Source: Deltaproteobacteria bacterium
Lineage (GTDB): Bacteria; Desulfobacterota; Deferrimicrobia; J040
Direction of reading: 5' to 3'
DNA: 41,385 nt
Assembly: GCA_011773515.1 (NCBI GenBank)
Contig: WVXK01000093.1
Coordinates: forward strand, 16,775 to 58,159
Positions 9,201 through 17,306 of the stretch are shown here, one piece after another (positions within the stretch are counted from its first letter, which is position 1; every line of letters begins with the position of its first letter). Made by a program: the position numbers and the translations under genes. Below the pieces are notes generated by a model. That model searched no databases. It worked only from the letters and a program-made list of their open reading frames with translations, and had not been told where the DNA came from.

Positions 9201-11057
9201 ATGGAAATAGACATGGCACGGCAAACCCACATACCTTTCGTTGGAACGCGTCGCTTTCGCCTACCTCTTGTACTGATTCTGGGTGCGTTCATGACGATTG
9301 TATCCCTTTCCCCCGGGTGGGGCAGCGATGTGGAGTTTGGAGGAGTCCGTTTTGCTTCCCTCGGCCTCGATCTTCCGGGTAAAAGGGTGGATGAAACTGC
9401 CGGCCTTTTGCTTCGCGGGGATTACCGAGGCGTTGGAAGAGACCGGATTTACGAGGGGGTCTACGCCGGTTCAGCAAAATTTGCCGGCATGGAGAAGGAG
9501 TTGCATATCGATTCGGTCGCTTTCACCCTGTCGAGAATAGAGGCCAAACCAGGTTTTCGGGACGGCGGCATCTCCACATTGAATGGAACATCCGCCGCTC
9601 CGCCCGCAAGCGACCCTCGCGCGGCAGCGGGAGCGTATCCCCGCTATGCCACCTCCGGCATGAGTCGCCGGGCTTTGCCAGAAGGAACGAATCAGCCTTC
9701 CCAGAAGAATGAGGGGACGTCTCTTGGCTTCAGCGTGCGTTTTCTGGGTGCCGTTTTGCTCAACAGCCACGTGATGACCCTCGTCAAGAGCCCCATTTCC
9801 TCGTCCTTTCGGCTCCTGAACTATGCATTCGATACCACCAAGGGGACCCTTACCTCCATCGTCCATGAATACGACGACCCCCCACCTCCCCTGTCGCATG
9901 CCCGCCCGATGGATCTTGGCAAGTGGGAGGAGAAGCTCGACGGGATAACGGGGGGAAAGCGATACCGGGGAAGCGTCAAGTTCCTCATTGACGGGGAGGA
10001 TTTTTTCTCCGAGTTGATCCAGTCGATGGAGGAAGCAGCCGATTCCGTCTATGTCCGCATAAACATATTCGACACGGACGATTATGCGGTCAGGATTGCC
10101 GACCTGCTCAGGGAACGGTCAAAAGAGGTTGAGGTGAAGGTTTTGATGTGTGAGATGAGCTCGATGTTAAACGGCAGGCAGCCACCCGAATCGCCGGTCC
10201 CGGAAAATTTCACCTTTCCCGCATCGATAAAAGAATATCTGGAAAGGGATTCCGCGGTCACCGTCCGTCCCATCGCAAATCCCTGGTTCACTTCCGACCA
10301 CACGAAAACGATCATCATCGACAGGAAGAGGGCGTTTGTCGGCGGCATGAACATCGGACGGGAATACCGCTTCGACTGGCACGACATGATGGTCGAGCTC
10401 GAAGGCCCTGTCGTGGGTCGGCTGAGCAAGGACTTTTTCAGGGCATGGGCCCACCAGGGACCCGCGGGAGACCTGGGATACGCATGGGCTTCCCTGTTCA
10501 GGACAGAGAGTTATCGGGGGAAGGAGCACAGGGATGATTACATCGATATACGGCCCCTGTACACGAAGACCGGCGATGAGGAAATCTATCGGGCTCACAT
10601 AGCGGCGATACGGGAGGCACGGCGGTACATCTACATAGAGAATCCCTACTTTACCGATGATACGATGTTAAATGAGCTGATAAAGGCGCGCCGCCGCGGG
10701 GTGGACGTGCGGGTGATCTTGCCCTCCCGCACCGATTCGGAGCTCATGACCAGCAGCAACCTGCTCGCTGCGAACAGCATGGTCAGAAACGGCATACGTG
10801 TCTTTGTCTATCCCGGAATGACCCACGTCAAGGCGGCGATTTTTGACGGGTGGGCATGCCTTGGCTCGGCCAATCTCAATCTGCTCAGCATGCGCCTCAA
10901 CCAGGAGACGAATATCGGCTTTTCCGATCCTCAGACGGTGAACCGCCTGAAGCGCGATCTTTTCGAGGTCGATTTCAACGTATCCAGAGAGCTGACGGGA
11001 CAGCGGGATGTGGGCCTTTCCCATTACATTTCAGAGGCGCTCCTGGATCTCTTTTAA
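9201..11057 (+). CDS. Exported phospholipase D / cardiolipin synthase-like protein
   Basis: About 618 residues from ATG 9201. GTG 9192 and ATG 9213 are alternative starts in the same frame, and none has a strong ribosome site. A signal anchor (about residues 20-40) suggests export. Residues about 43-240 form a region I do not recognise. The C-terminal half carries two HKD phosphodiesterase motifs: HTKTIIIDRKRAFVGGMN (about residue 366) and HVKAAIFDGWACLGSANLN (about residue 542), the pair that forms the PLD active site. Members cleave or transfer phosphatidyl groups; cardiolipin synthesis is possible, but the large N-terminal domain makes that uncertain. The stop at 11057 lies 24 nt from the convergent His/Met-rich gene. 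Confidence 0.85.
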   Translation: MEIDMARQTHIPFVGTRRFRLPLVLILGAFMTIVSLSPGWGSDVEFGGVRFASLGLDLPGKRVDETAGLLLRGDYRGVGRDRIYEGVYAGSAKFAGMEKELHIDSVAFTLSRIEAKPGFRDGGISTLNGTSAAPPASDPRAAAGAYPRYATSGMSRRALPEGTNQPSQKNEGTSLGFSVRFLGAVLLNSHVMTLVKSPISSSFRLLNYAFDTTKGTLTSIVHEYDDPPPPLSHARPMDLGKWEEKLDGITGGKRYRGSVKFLIDGEDFFSELIQSMEEAADSVYVRINIFDTDDYAVRIADLLRERSKEVEVKVLMCEMSSMLNGRQPPESPVPENFTFPASIKEYLERDSAVTVRPIANPWFTSDHTKTIIIDRKRAFVGGMNIGREYRFDWHDMMVELEGPVVGRLSKDFFRAWAHQGPAGDLGYAWASLFRTESYRGKEHRDDYIDIRPLYTKTGDEEIYRAHIAAIREARRYIYIENPYFTDDTMLNELIKARRRGVDVRVILPSRTDSELMTSSNLLAANSMVRNGIRVFVYPGMTHVKAAIFDGWACLGSANLNLLSMRLNQETNIGFSDPQTVNRLKRDLFEVDFNVSRELTGQRDVGLSHYISEALLDLF

Positions 11058-11081
11058 CGGCGGGCTCGTCCTGTCGGGCCA

Positions 11082-11816
11082 TCACCCGGGCATCCTTTCG
11101 AGAAGGGAGATTACCTTCGAGATCGCGTCGGCCAGGTCGTAGGTCAGTTTCATCAGGGTGGAATTTTCCGGCGTCGCCCCCATGCCGCGCAGGAACTTCA
11201 TTTCCTCGCCGTCCATGGTCTCCGTGAAAAGGGCCCTGGCATCTGACACCATGGCTCTGCCGTGGTCCAGGGAGAATTCGTCCACCTCTCCTGCCATCCC
11301 CATCTTTCCGAGCATGATCAGGCTCGCTCCCTGGGTGGCCATCTGGAGGGCATGGTTAAGCGCGATGTGCATGTGGTGCATCGACATCGAGCGTGCCGAG
11401 GACATGTGCTCGATGTCCATCTTCCCCAGCTGGGCGATCACGTCGAGCATCGCATTCCCGAGGGCTTGCGTGTACTGCATGAGTGGTGAGTCGGCAAGCT
11501 CTCCCTTCATCAACTCCTTTATCTCGGAACCCCCGAGAGAACGCTGTATGATCTTCGTGCCCTTGGCGACCATGGTCTGCCCGTGCATCTTCGTGGGCCT
11601 GTCCAGGTACCGGGTCATCTTCATCCCGGCTATCATCACGAGATTCGATCCCTCGGTCACCATGGTGATGCCGTGATTCATCATGATGTGCAGGTGGTGA
11701 AGCATCATGCCGGCCTCTGCTGCGCCTTTCTGCTGCATTTCCCCTTCCGCGCCGGAGGCGGGGAAAGGGGTACCGGCTAATAAAAGCACAACGAGCAACA
11801 ATGCAAGCCTTCTCAT
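11082..11816 (-). CDS. Periplasmic His/Met-rich protein made of two tandem repeats
   Basis: A 244-residue protein. ATG 11816 is chosen because AAAGGAGGAA precedes it and because it starts a clean signal peptide (MRRLALLLVVLLLAGTPFPASGA). The mature protein is two copies of a ~98-residue unit: one begins near residue 37 (MMLHHLHIMMNHGITM...) and the other near residue 140 (MSMHHMHIALNHALQM...). Both run through an HG/DHGxxM segment to a helix ending LGKM or LERM. The units look all-helical, with His and Met on the same faces, which suggests metal binding (copper or another soft metal). The divergent neighbour is a P1B metal ATPase. Family not recognised; the metal role is inferred. Confidence 0.8.
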   Translation of the reverse strand: MRRLALLLVVLLLAGTPFPASGAEGEMQQKGAAEAGMMLHHLHIMMNHGITMVTEGSNLVMIAGMKMTRYLDRPTKMHGQTMVAKGTKIIQRSLGGSEIKELMKGELADSPLMQYTQALGNAMLDVIAQLGKMDIEHMSSARSMSMHHMHIALNHALQMATQGASLIMLGKMGMAGEVDEFSLDHGRAMVSDARALFTETMDGEEMKFLRGMGATPENSTLMKLTYDLADAISKVISLLERMPG

Positions 11817-12019
11817 GATATGTTTCCTCCTTTCCGGATCGGGGCCGCGCCCCGTTAACAAAAAATTCTACCATTTTCAGGAAGATATGGCTATAGAGGG
11901 ACGTTTTTGCCTTCGTTTAGTTTCCTCGAAAGTTCACAGATAGCGTTTCCGGGGACGAAATTAGGGTACACTGTTGGTACGGGAACGCGTCATCTGACGC
12001 GGGGAGAAATGGACGGGAA

Positions 12020-13909
12020 ATGATAGGCCGCTACTCGCATCTCGGTGTCTACCGGAAACTGCTCAGATCCGGGGAGTTCTACAGGGTCTTTGCGGGTGCC
12101 GTTTTCGCCCTGGCCGCCTACCTCTGGGAAGGGGGGACGCACCTTAAATCTTTCGAGGGAATTGCCCTGGCCCTTGCCTCTGTCGCCCTGAACGGGTTTC
12201 CCATCGTCAGAGGAGCCGTCGACGGGCTGGTGCGGCGCAAGGTGAACGTGGACGAGCTGGTGAGCCTGGCGATAATAGCGAGCCTTGTGAAGGGGGAATT
12301 TCTCACAGCGGCCATCGTGAGTTTCGTGATGGTCCTCGGGGCGGTCATCGAGAAGGTGACGGCCGAGTCTGCCCGGAACGCTGTCGTGTCGCTCATGAGC
12401 ATCTCTCCTGACGTTGCCACCGTTATTGCCGATGGGGAGACGAAGAGGGTGAAGGTGTCGGATATAAGCTCGGGGGATCTTCTCCTCGTGCGACCGGGGG
12501 AGCGCATTCCCGTAGACGGGGACATCGTGGAAGGCCTGACCGCAGTCGATGAGTCATCTGTGACGGGAGAGCCGATGCCGAGGGAGAAAAAGCCGGGCGA
12601 TGAGGTGTATGCGGGGACCCTGAATCAGAGCGGCGTCGCAAAAGTCAGGGCCACCAGGATAGGAAAGGACTCCACCCTCGGGAGGGTAATCCAGCTCATT
12701 TCTGACGCGGAGGCGCACAAACCGGAGGTGGTGAGGCTCATCGACCGCTACGCCCGGTGGTTTACCCCCCTCATCCTCGCATGTGCGGGAGTTGCGTGGC
12801 TATTTACCGGAGAATCGAGCCGGGCCATAGCGGTTCTCATCGTGGGCTGTCCCTGCGCACTCATCCTCGCCGCGCCCACGGCCGTGGTCGCAGCGATCGG
12901 GCGCCTCGCAAGGGCGGGAGTTCTCGTAAAAGCCGGTCAGTACCTGGAAGAGGCCGGCAGGGCCACCGTTGTCCTCTTCGACAAGACGGGGACCCTGACA
13001 GCCGGGGAGCCGCGGGTGGATGAGATCGTCGCCGTCGATGACATCGGCACCGAACAGATCCTGGCCAAAGCCGCGTGCGTCGAGCAGAACAGCACGCACC
13101 CCCTCGCCCGCGCAATCCTGAAGGCCGCCCACTATGCGAAAGTATCCCTGAGCTATGCCGAGGAAGTCATTACCCTGATAGGGATGGGAGTCAGGGGAAA
13201 GGTGGGGGGTGAGCTCGTCGAGGTGGGGAGCACCTACATCGGGGGTGGCTCAGTTCATCTCCCGGACTCCCTGCGGGAAAACTATGAGTCCTTCAAGAGG
13301 AGGGGGTCCACGCCCCTGGTCGTCTATCAGGACAGCCGTCCCGTGGGAGTCATCAGCGTTTCCGACAGGGTGCGCGAGCATGCCCCGCAGACGGTAGCCA
13401 AGCTTCGGTCGCTGGGGATCCTGAAGACGGGCGTGGTGTCCGGGGATCATGAGAGGGCGACGAAGCTCGTGGCGGATTCCGTGGGCCTCACCGAGAGATG
13501 GTACGGGCTCAATCCCGAGGAGAAGCTCCACGTGATCAAGCAGTATCAGAGAGAAGGGGCTACGGTTGTCTTCGTCGGGGACGGGATCAACGATGCCCCG
13601 GCACTTTCCACCGCCAACGTGGGGATCGCCATGGGTGCTGCGGGAACCGACATCGCTCTGGATACAGCCGACATAGCCCTGATGAACGACGACATCTCCA
13701 AGATACCTTTCCTGATATGGCTGAGCAAGAGGACACTGAAAGTCATCAAGTGGAACATCGCTTTCGGCATGCTCTTCAACTTCATCGCCGTCATCGCCAG
13801 CGGCGGCGGGATTCTCTCCCCCGTCATGGGCGCCGTGGTCCACAATATCGGCTCGGTTCTCGTGGTGCTCAGCTCTGCCAGCCTTTCCCTGGTGAAAGAA
13901 TCGGTTTGA
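12020..13909 (+). CDS. P1B-type heavy-metal-translocating ATPase
   Basis: A 629-residue P-type ATPase for transition-metal efflux. Visible motifs: actuator-domain TGEP (182-185), the metal-binding CPC in the membrane (GCPCAL, 277-279), the phosphorylated D321 in DKTGT, nucleotide-domain HP (STHPLA) and hinge GDGINDAPAL. It has no N-terminal HMA or His-rich metal domain. The final helix reads VVHNIGSVLVVL where Zn/Cd pumps (ZntA) have a D-x-G motif and cobalt pumps have HEGGT. The HN-x-[GS]-S pattern is closer to what I recall for the mycobacterial CtpC (Mn) group, so the metal cannot be assigned. It is divergent from the His/Met-rich protein across 203 bp. Confidence 0.92.
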   Translation: MIGRYSHLGVYRKLLRSGEFYRVFAGAVFALAAYLWEGGTHLKSFEGIALALASVALNGFPIVRGAVDGLVRRKVNVDELVSLAIIASLVKGEFLTAAIVSFVMVLGAVIEKVTAESARNAVVSLMSISPDVATVIADGETKRVKVSDISSGDLLLVRPGERIPVDGDIVEGLTAVDESSVTGEPMPREKKPGDEVYAGTLNQSGVAKVRATRIGKDSTLGRVIQLISDAEAHKPEVVRLIDRYARWFTPLILACAGVAWLFTGESSRAIAVLIVGCPCALILAAPTAVVAAIGRLARAGVLVKAGQYLEEAGRATVVLFDKTGTLTAGEPRVDEIVAVDDIGTEQILAKAACVEQNSTHPLARAILKAAHYAKVSLSYAEEVITLIGMGVRGKVGGELVEVGSTYIGGGSVHLPDSLRENYESFKRRGSTPLVVYQDSRPVGVISVSDRVREHAPQTVAKLRSLGILKTGVVSGDHERATKLVADSVGLTERWYGLNPEEKLHVIKQYQREGATVVFVGDGINDAPALSTANVGIAMGAAGTDIALDTADIALMNDDISKIPFLIWLSKRTLKVIKWNIAFGMLFNFIAVIASGGGILSPVMGAVVHNIGSVLVVLSSASLSLVKESV

Positions 13910-13912
13910 CAG

Positions 13913-13933
13913 GCCCGCGGTGAGTGCGCGGGC
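13913..13933 (+). terminator. GC hairpin after the metal ATPase
   Basis: GCCCGCG and CGCGGGC form a 7-bp stem around a 7-nt loop, four bases after the ATPase stop. There is no uridine run after it, so an intrinsic terminator is only possible, perhaps assisted by Rho. Confidence 0.35.
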
Positions 13934-13989
13934 AGCTTCCCTGAAGGTGATCTGAAATGTCCGGCATTTTCCGGGGAAATTCGATTAAG

Positions 13990-14020
13990 TTCACAAAGGC
14001 AGGATGAACAGTGCTACAAT
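13990..14020 (+). promoter_or_regulatory. Candidate sigma-70 promoter of the thiamine operon
   Basis: TACAAT at 14015-14020 matches a -10 box at five of six positions. TTCACA at 13990-13995 is a one-mismatch -35, but with a long 19-nt spacer. Transcription would begin about 14027, just before the riboswitch. Confidence 0.45.
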
Positions 14021-14030
14021 AAGAAACATA

Positions 14031-14118
14031 CGCGGGGGTGCGGTGAGCTGAGAGTTCCGGACCTTATCCGGGACAACCCCTTGAACCTGATCCGGGTAAT
14101 GCCGGCGTAGGGAGCGCG
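14031..14118 (+). promoter_or_regulatory. TPP (thi-box) riboswitch
   Basis: All core thi-box elements are present in order: GGGGTGC, CTGAGA, ACCCCTTGAACCTGATC, GGGTAATGCC and GCGTAGGGA. Outer P1 pairs CGCG at 14031-14034 with CGCG at 14115-14118. The element binds thiamine diphosphate and should shut off the operon when the vitamin is plentiful. It lies about 95 nt upstream of the first gene and is followed by a terminator hairpin, so control is most likely by transcription attenuation. Confidence 0.95.
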
Positions 14119-14165
14119 GCCGATTTTTCCCATTGCAGACGCTTCAACACATCAGGGCTGAGCAG

Positions 14166-14193
14166 CCGTATCCGCGCAGGATGCGGTTTTTCT
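14166..14193 (+). terminator. Riboswitch expression-platform intrinsic terminator
   Basis: CCGTATCC and GGATGCGG make an 8-bp stem (one T-G pair) around GCGCA at 14166-14186, followed directly by TTTTTCTTATTT. The position between the TPP aptamer and the first start codon makes this the likely off-switch hairpin. Confidence 0.8.
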
Positions 14194-14212
14194 TATTTAG
14201 AGAGGTGCCACC

Positions 14213-15610
14213 ATGCTTGTGCGGGAAACTCTCACGGGTGTTCAGCTCGAAGGGATCGAAGATCTTGCGGGGAGGATCCTTTCGGGGGCGACCCCCCTCT
14301 CACAGGACGAAGCCGTCGAGATACTGAACAGGGTCGCTCCGGGAAAACCGCTCTCCCCCCTCGATGCGGCCCGATTTTTCCTCACCGATGACCCGAAGAT
14401 AACAGCTCTCATGATCGAGAGAGCAGGGGAGCTGAAGAAGACCCTTTTCGGGAAGCGGATCGTTCTCTTCGCCCCCCTGTACATTTCGAGCCGGTGTCAT
14501 AACAACTGCATTTACTGCGGTTTCAGGAGTGAAAATCCGTCGAGACAGGAGATCACCCTCAGTCCCGAGGAGGCTGCCGGGGAAGCATCGCTCCTCGTGG
14601 CGAAGGGCTACCGGAGGTTGCTCCTGGTTTGCGGTGAAAGCGCGGGGCCCGGGCAGGCGGACTATATCGCCGATGTCATGAGGTCGATATACGGCACGAC
14701 CGGCATACGGATGCTCCACCTCAACTCGGCCCCGATGCCGGTTGCGGAACTGCGGAAGATCAAGGAGGCGGGAGCGGGGGTATACCAGGTGTTCCAGGAA
14801 ACCTACCACAGGCGCGCCTACCAGGAGATGCACCCGTCGGGGAAAAAGGCGGATTACCTGTGGAGGCTCTCCTGCATGGACAGGGCCGTTCAGGCAGGAT
14901 TCGATGACCTGGGAATCGGTGTGCTCTTTGGCCTGTATGACTGGAAATTCGATGCCATAGCCACCGTGCTTCACGCAACCTATCTCAGGGAACGTTACGG
15001 CTTCTGGCCTCACACGCTTTCGGTCCCCAGATTCAAGTATGCCACAGGAGCGATGTTGCTCAGCCCTCCCCACCCGGTTTCGGATACCGATTTTTTGAGG
15101 ATCGTTGCCGCCTATCGCCTCTGCGTCCCCGCGGCGGGTGTGGTGGTATCGACCCGCGAGCCGGGATGGCTGCGTGAGAAGGCCCTTCATGCCGGCGCAT
15201 CGCAGATAAGCGCCGGGTCACGGACGTCGCCGGGCGGGTATGGAAGGCCCGCACATCCCGGGAAGGGCGAGCAGTTCAACGTAGAGGATAAGAGATCCCT
15301 GGACGAGATGATCGAAGCTCTGATCGAAGGTTCCCACATCCCGAGCCTCTGCACGAGCTGCTACCGGAGCGGAAGGACCGGCCAGAGGTTTACGGGAATT
15401 GCAACGGAGGGCAAAATAAGCGATATCTGTCACGCAAATGCGCTTCTCAGCCTGGCCGAGCATGCCCTGGGGCTGGAGGACGAGAGCCTGGCCGGGAAAT
15501 GCCTCGACCTGGTAAGAAGGGAGTCGGCTTCCGTGGCCCCGCATCTCGAGGGGGAATTTCAACGGCAGCTGGAAAGGGTTCTCGGCGGGGAAAAGGACAG
15601 AAAGTTCTAA
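14213..15610 (+). CDS. thiH: 2-iminoacetate synthase-type radical SAM tyrosine lyase, HydG-like long form
   Basis: A 465-residue radical SAM enzyme of the ThiH/HydG family, which cleaves tyrosine to p-cresol and dehydroglycine for the thiazole of thiamine. The SAM cluster is C95-x3-C99-x2-C102 (SSRCHNNCIYCGF). The C-terminus (about residues 370-465) extends well beyond E. coli ThiH (about 377 residues). It has C380-x2-C383-x22-C406 (CTSCYRSGRTG...ISDICHANAL), exactly the spacing that binds the second, dangler-iron cluster in the [FeFe]-hydrogenase maturase HydG. The riboswitch and the thiS-thiG-thiE neighbours argue for the thiamine role. RBS GAGAGGTG precedes the ATG. No hydE or hydF is nearby. 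Confidence 0.88.
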   Translation: MLVRETLTGVQLEGIEDLAGRILSGATPLSQDEAVEILNRVAPGKPLSPLDAARFFLTDDPKITALMIERAGELKKTLFGKRIVLFAPLYISSRCHNNCIYCGFRSENPSRQEITLSPEEAAGEASLLVAKGYRRLLLVCGESAGPGQADYIADVMRSIYGTTGIRMLHLNSAPMPVAELRKIKEAGAGVYQVFQETYHRRAYQEMHPSGKKADYLWRLSCMDRAVQAGFDDLGIGVLFGLYDWKFDAIATVLHATYLRERYGFWPHTLSVPRFKYATGAMLLSPPHPVSDTDFLRIVAAYRLCVPAAGVVVSTREPGWLREKALHAGASQISAGSRTSPGGYGRPAHPGKGEQFNVEDKRSLDEMIEALIEGSHIPSLCTSCYRSGRTGQRFTGIATEGKISDICHANALLSLAEHALGLEDESLAGKCLDLVRRESASVAPHLEGEFQRQLERVLGGEKDRKF

Positions 15611-15626
15611 AGGAGGGAATGGCGCG

Positions 15627-15827
15627 GTGGAGCTCATCGTGAACGGGTCGAGATATACCTTCGAAGGCCGGGTGAGCGTCACGGAGATGCTCGAGATACT
15701 CGAAATCAGGAGTTCCCGTGTGGCCGTCGAGCTGAACAGGAAAATCGTGGGGAAGGGCGACTACGGGACAACCATCCTCCGGGACGGCGATAGGGTAGAG
15801 GTCGTCCATTTCGTGGGGGGCGGATAG
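15627..15827 (+). CDS. thiS: Sulfur carrier protein ThiS
   Basis: A 66-residue ubiquitin-fold protein ending in GG (FVGGG), the terminus that is adenylated and thiocarboxylated to carry sulfur to the thiazole synthase. The start is GTG 15627, set by AGGAGGG nine bases upstream; the nearer ATG at 15619 hits a stop after seven codons. It lies 16 nt after thiH and 20 nt before thiG. No ThiF adenylyltransferase is seen in the window, so activation must be by a gene elsewhere. Confidence 0.93.
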   Translation: MELIVNGSRYTFEGRVSVTEMLEILEIRSSRVAVELNRKIVGKGDYGTTILRDGDRVEVVHFVGGG

Positions 15828-15847
15828 AAAAACAAGGAGGCAGCCAT

Positions 15848-16621
15848 ATGGACACGGCGCTCGCGATAGGAAACCGGCAGTTTCAATCGAGGCTCATCCT
15901 GGGAACCGGAAAGTACCCTGACTTCTCCACCATGGTGAAGGCCCTCGAGGTATCGGGAACGGAGATCGTCACCGTCGCAGTGCGGAGGGTCGACCTCACC
16001 GACAAAAGCGGCGAATCCCTTCTCGACTACCTGGACGACTCCAAGTACCTGATTCTTCCCAACACGGCTGCCTGCTACACGAAGGAGGACGCGATCAGGA
16101 CGGCCATGCTCGCACGGGAGGCGGGGATGTCCGATATGGTGAAGCTCGAGGTCATCGGTGACGAGAAGACGCTCTTCCCGGACACGGAGCAGCTCATCGA
16201 GGCATCCGAGTATCTCGTCAAAGAGGGATTTACCGTTCTTCCCTATACCAACGATGACCCGATCGTGGCCAGAAAGCTGGAGGATGTAGGCTGCGCGGCA
16301 GTCATGCCGCTGGCTGCCCCCATCGGTTCGGGGCTCGGTGTGCGCAATCCCTTCAACCTGAGGATCCTGCTCGAACAGGCACGGGTTCCGGTCATCGTCG
16401 ATGCCGGCGTGGGCACGGCATCCGATGCGGCTATCGCCATGGAGCTCGGCTGTGACGGGGTGCTCATGAACACGGGGATCGCCTGCGCCCGGGACCCGGT
16501 GCAGATGGCGGAGGCGATGAAGCTCGCGGTCATGGCCGGCCGGAAGGCCTTCGTTTCGGGGAGGATCCCCCGAAAGCTCTACGCCACCGCATCCAGCCCC
16601 CTCGACGGGACGTTTTTCTGA
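15848..16621 (+). CDS. thiG: Thiazole synthase ThiG
   Basis: A 257-residue TIM-barrel enzyme that condenses 1-deoxyxylulose-5-phosphate, dehydroglycine (from ThiH) and ThiS thiocarboxylate into the thiazole phosphate. Family signatures are [13 protein letters not shown] at the start, the DXP Schiff-base lysine in [15 protein letters not shown], the phosphate loop [10 protein letters not shown] and [12 protein letters not shown]. Length is normal. AAGGAGG precedes the ATG. Confidence 0.96.
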   Translation: MDTALAIGNRQFQSRLILGTGKYPDFSTMVKALEVSGTEIVTVAVRRVDLTDKSGESLLDYLDDSKYLILPNTAACYTKEDAIRTAMLAREAGMSDMVKLEVIGDEKTLFPDTEQLIEASEYLVKEGFTVLPYTNDDPIVARKLEDVGCAAVMPLAAPIGSGLGVRNPFNLRILLEQARVPVIVDAGVGTASDAAIAMELGCDGVLMNTGIACARDPVQMAEAMKLAVMAGRKAFVSGRIPRKLYATASSPLDGTFF

Positions 16622-16628
16622 TCTTCCC

Positions 16629-17267
16629 ATGGAAACCGGGGAAATAGATTTTCGTGTTTATCTCATAACCGACCGTCATCAGGCAAAGCGTGGGGATCTT
16701 CTCGAGGTGCTCGAGGAGGCACTCGAATCCGGGATAGGTGCGATTCAGCTGCGGGAAAAAGACATGACGGGAAGGGATCTCTTCCAGCTCGCATCGGAGG
16801 CCAGGAAGCTCACCGCGAGGTACGGCGCGAAACTCTTCGTAAACGACCGGATCGACGTCGCACTGGCGGTTACGGCTGACGGTGTGCATCTGGGTGAGGC
16901 GTCGATCCCCGTGGCGGATGCGAAAAGGATCTGCGGCGGCATGACAGTGGGGCGTTCGACGCATTCTCTCCAGTCGGCAAAGAGGGCCGAGGAGGAAGGT
17001 GCTGACTTTCTTACTTTCGGGCCTGTTTTCAAAACGCCCTCGAAGGAGGCCTTCGGTCCTCCCGCAGGAGTGGCAAAGCTTGCCGAGGTGGTCAGGGCGG
17101 TAGGCATACCCGTTTTCGCGCTGGGAGGGATAAAGCCGGCTACGATCGATCGCGTGATGGCTGATGGGAAGCCATTCGGGGTCGCGCTCATATCGGCGAT
17201 CATTGCCGCACCATCGCCGGGTAATGCGGCTGCCCTCTTTCTCGAGAAAACAGCCGTGCCCGGATAG
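16629..17267 (+). CDS. thiE: Thiamine-phosphate synthase family protein, copy 1
   Basis: A 212-residue TIM-barrel of the ThiE/TenI superfamily. It keeps the ThiE features QLREKD (pyrophosphate and Mg2+ site), FVNDRIDVALA, GVHLGEASIP, a THS motif and GPVFKTPSK followed by GPPAGV. ThiE couples hydroxymethylpyrimidine diphosphate with thiazole phosphate to make thiamine phosphate. The residue after HLG is Glu where canonical ThiE has Gln-x-D, leaving open a TenI-like aromatising role. The start lies 7 nt after thiG with no clear ribosome site, consistent with coupling. Confidence 0.87.
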   Translation: METGEIDFRVYLITDRHQAKRGDLLEVLEEALESGIGAIQLREKDMTGRDLFQLASEARKLTARYGAKLFVNDRIDVALAVTADGVHLGEASIPVADAKRICGGMTVGRSTHSLQSAKRAEEEGADFLTFGPVFKTPSKEAFGPPAGVAKLAEVVRAVGIPVFALGGIKPATIDRVMADGKPFGVALISAIIAAPSPGNAAALFLEKTAVPG

Positions 17268-17306
17268 GCTTCGTTTGGCATGGCGGTCAAATGAGGAGTT
17301 GAAGGG

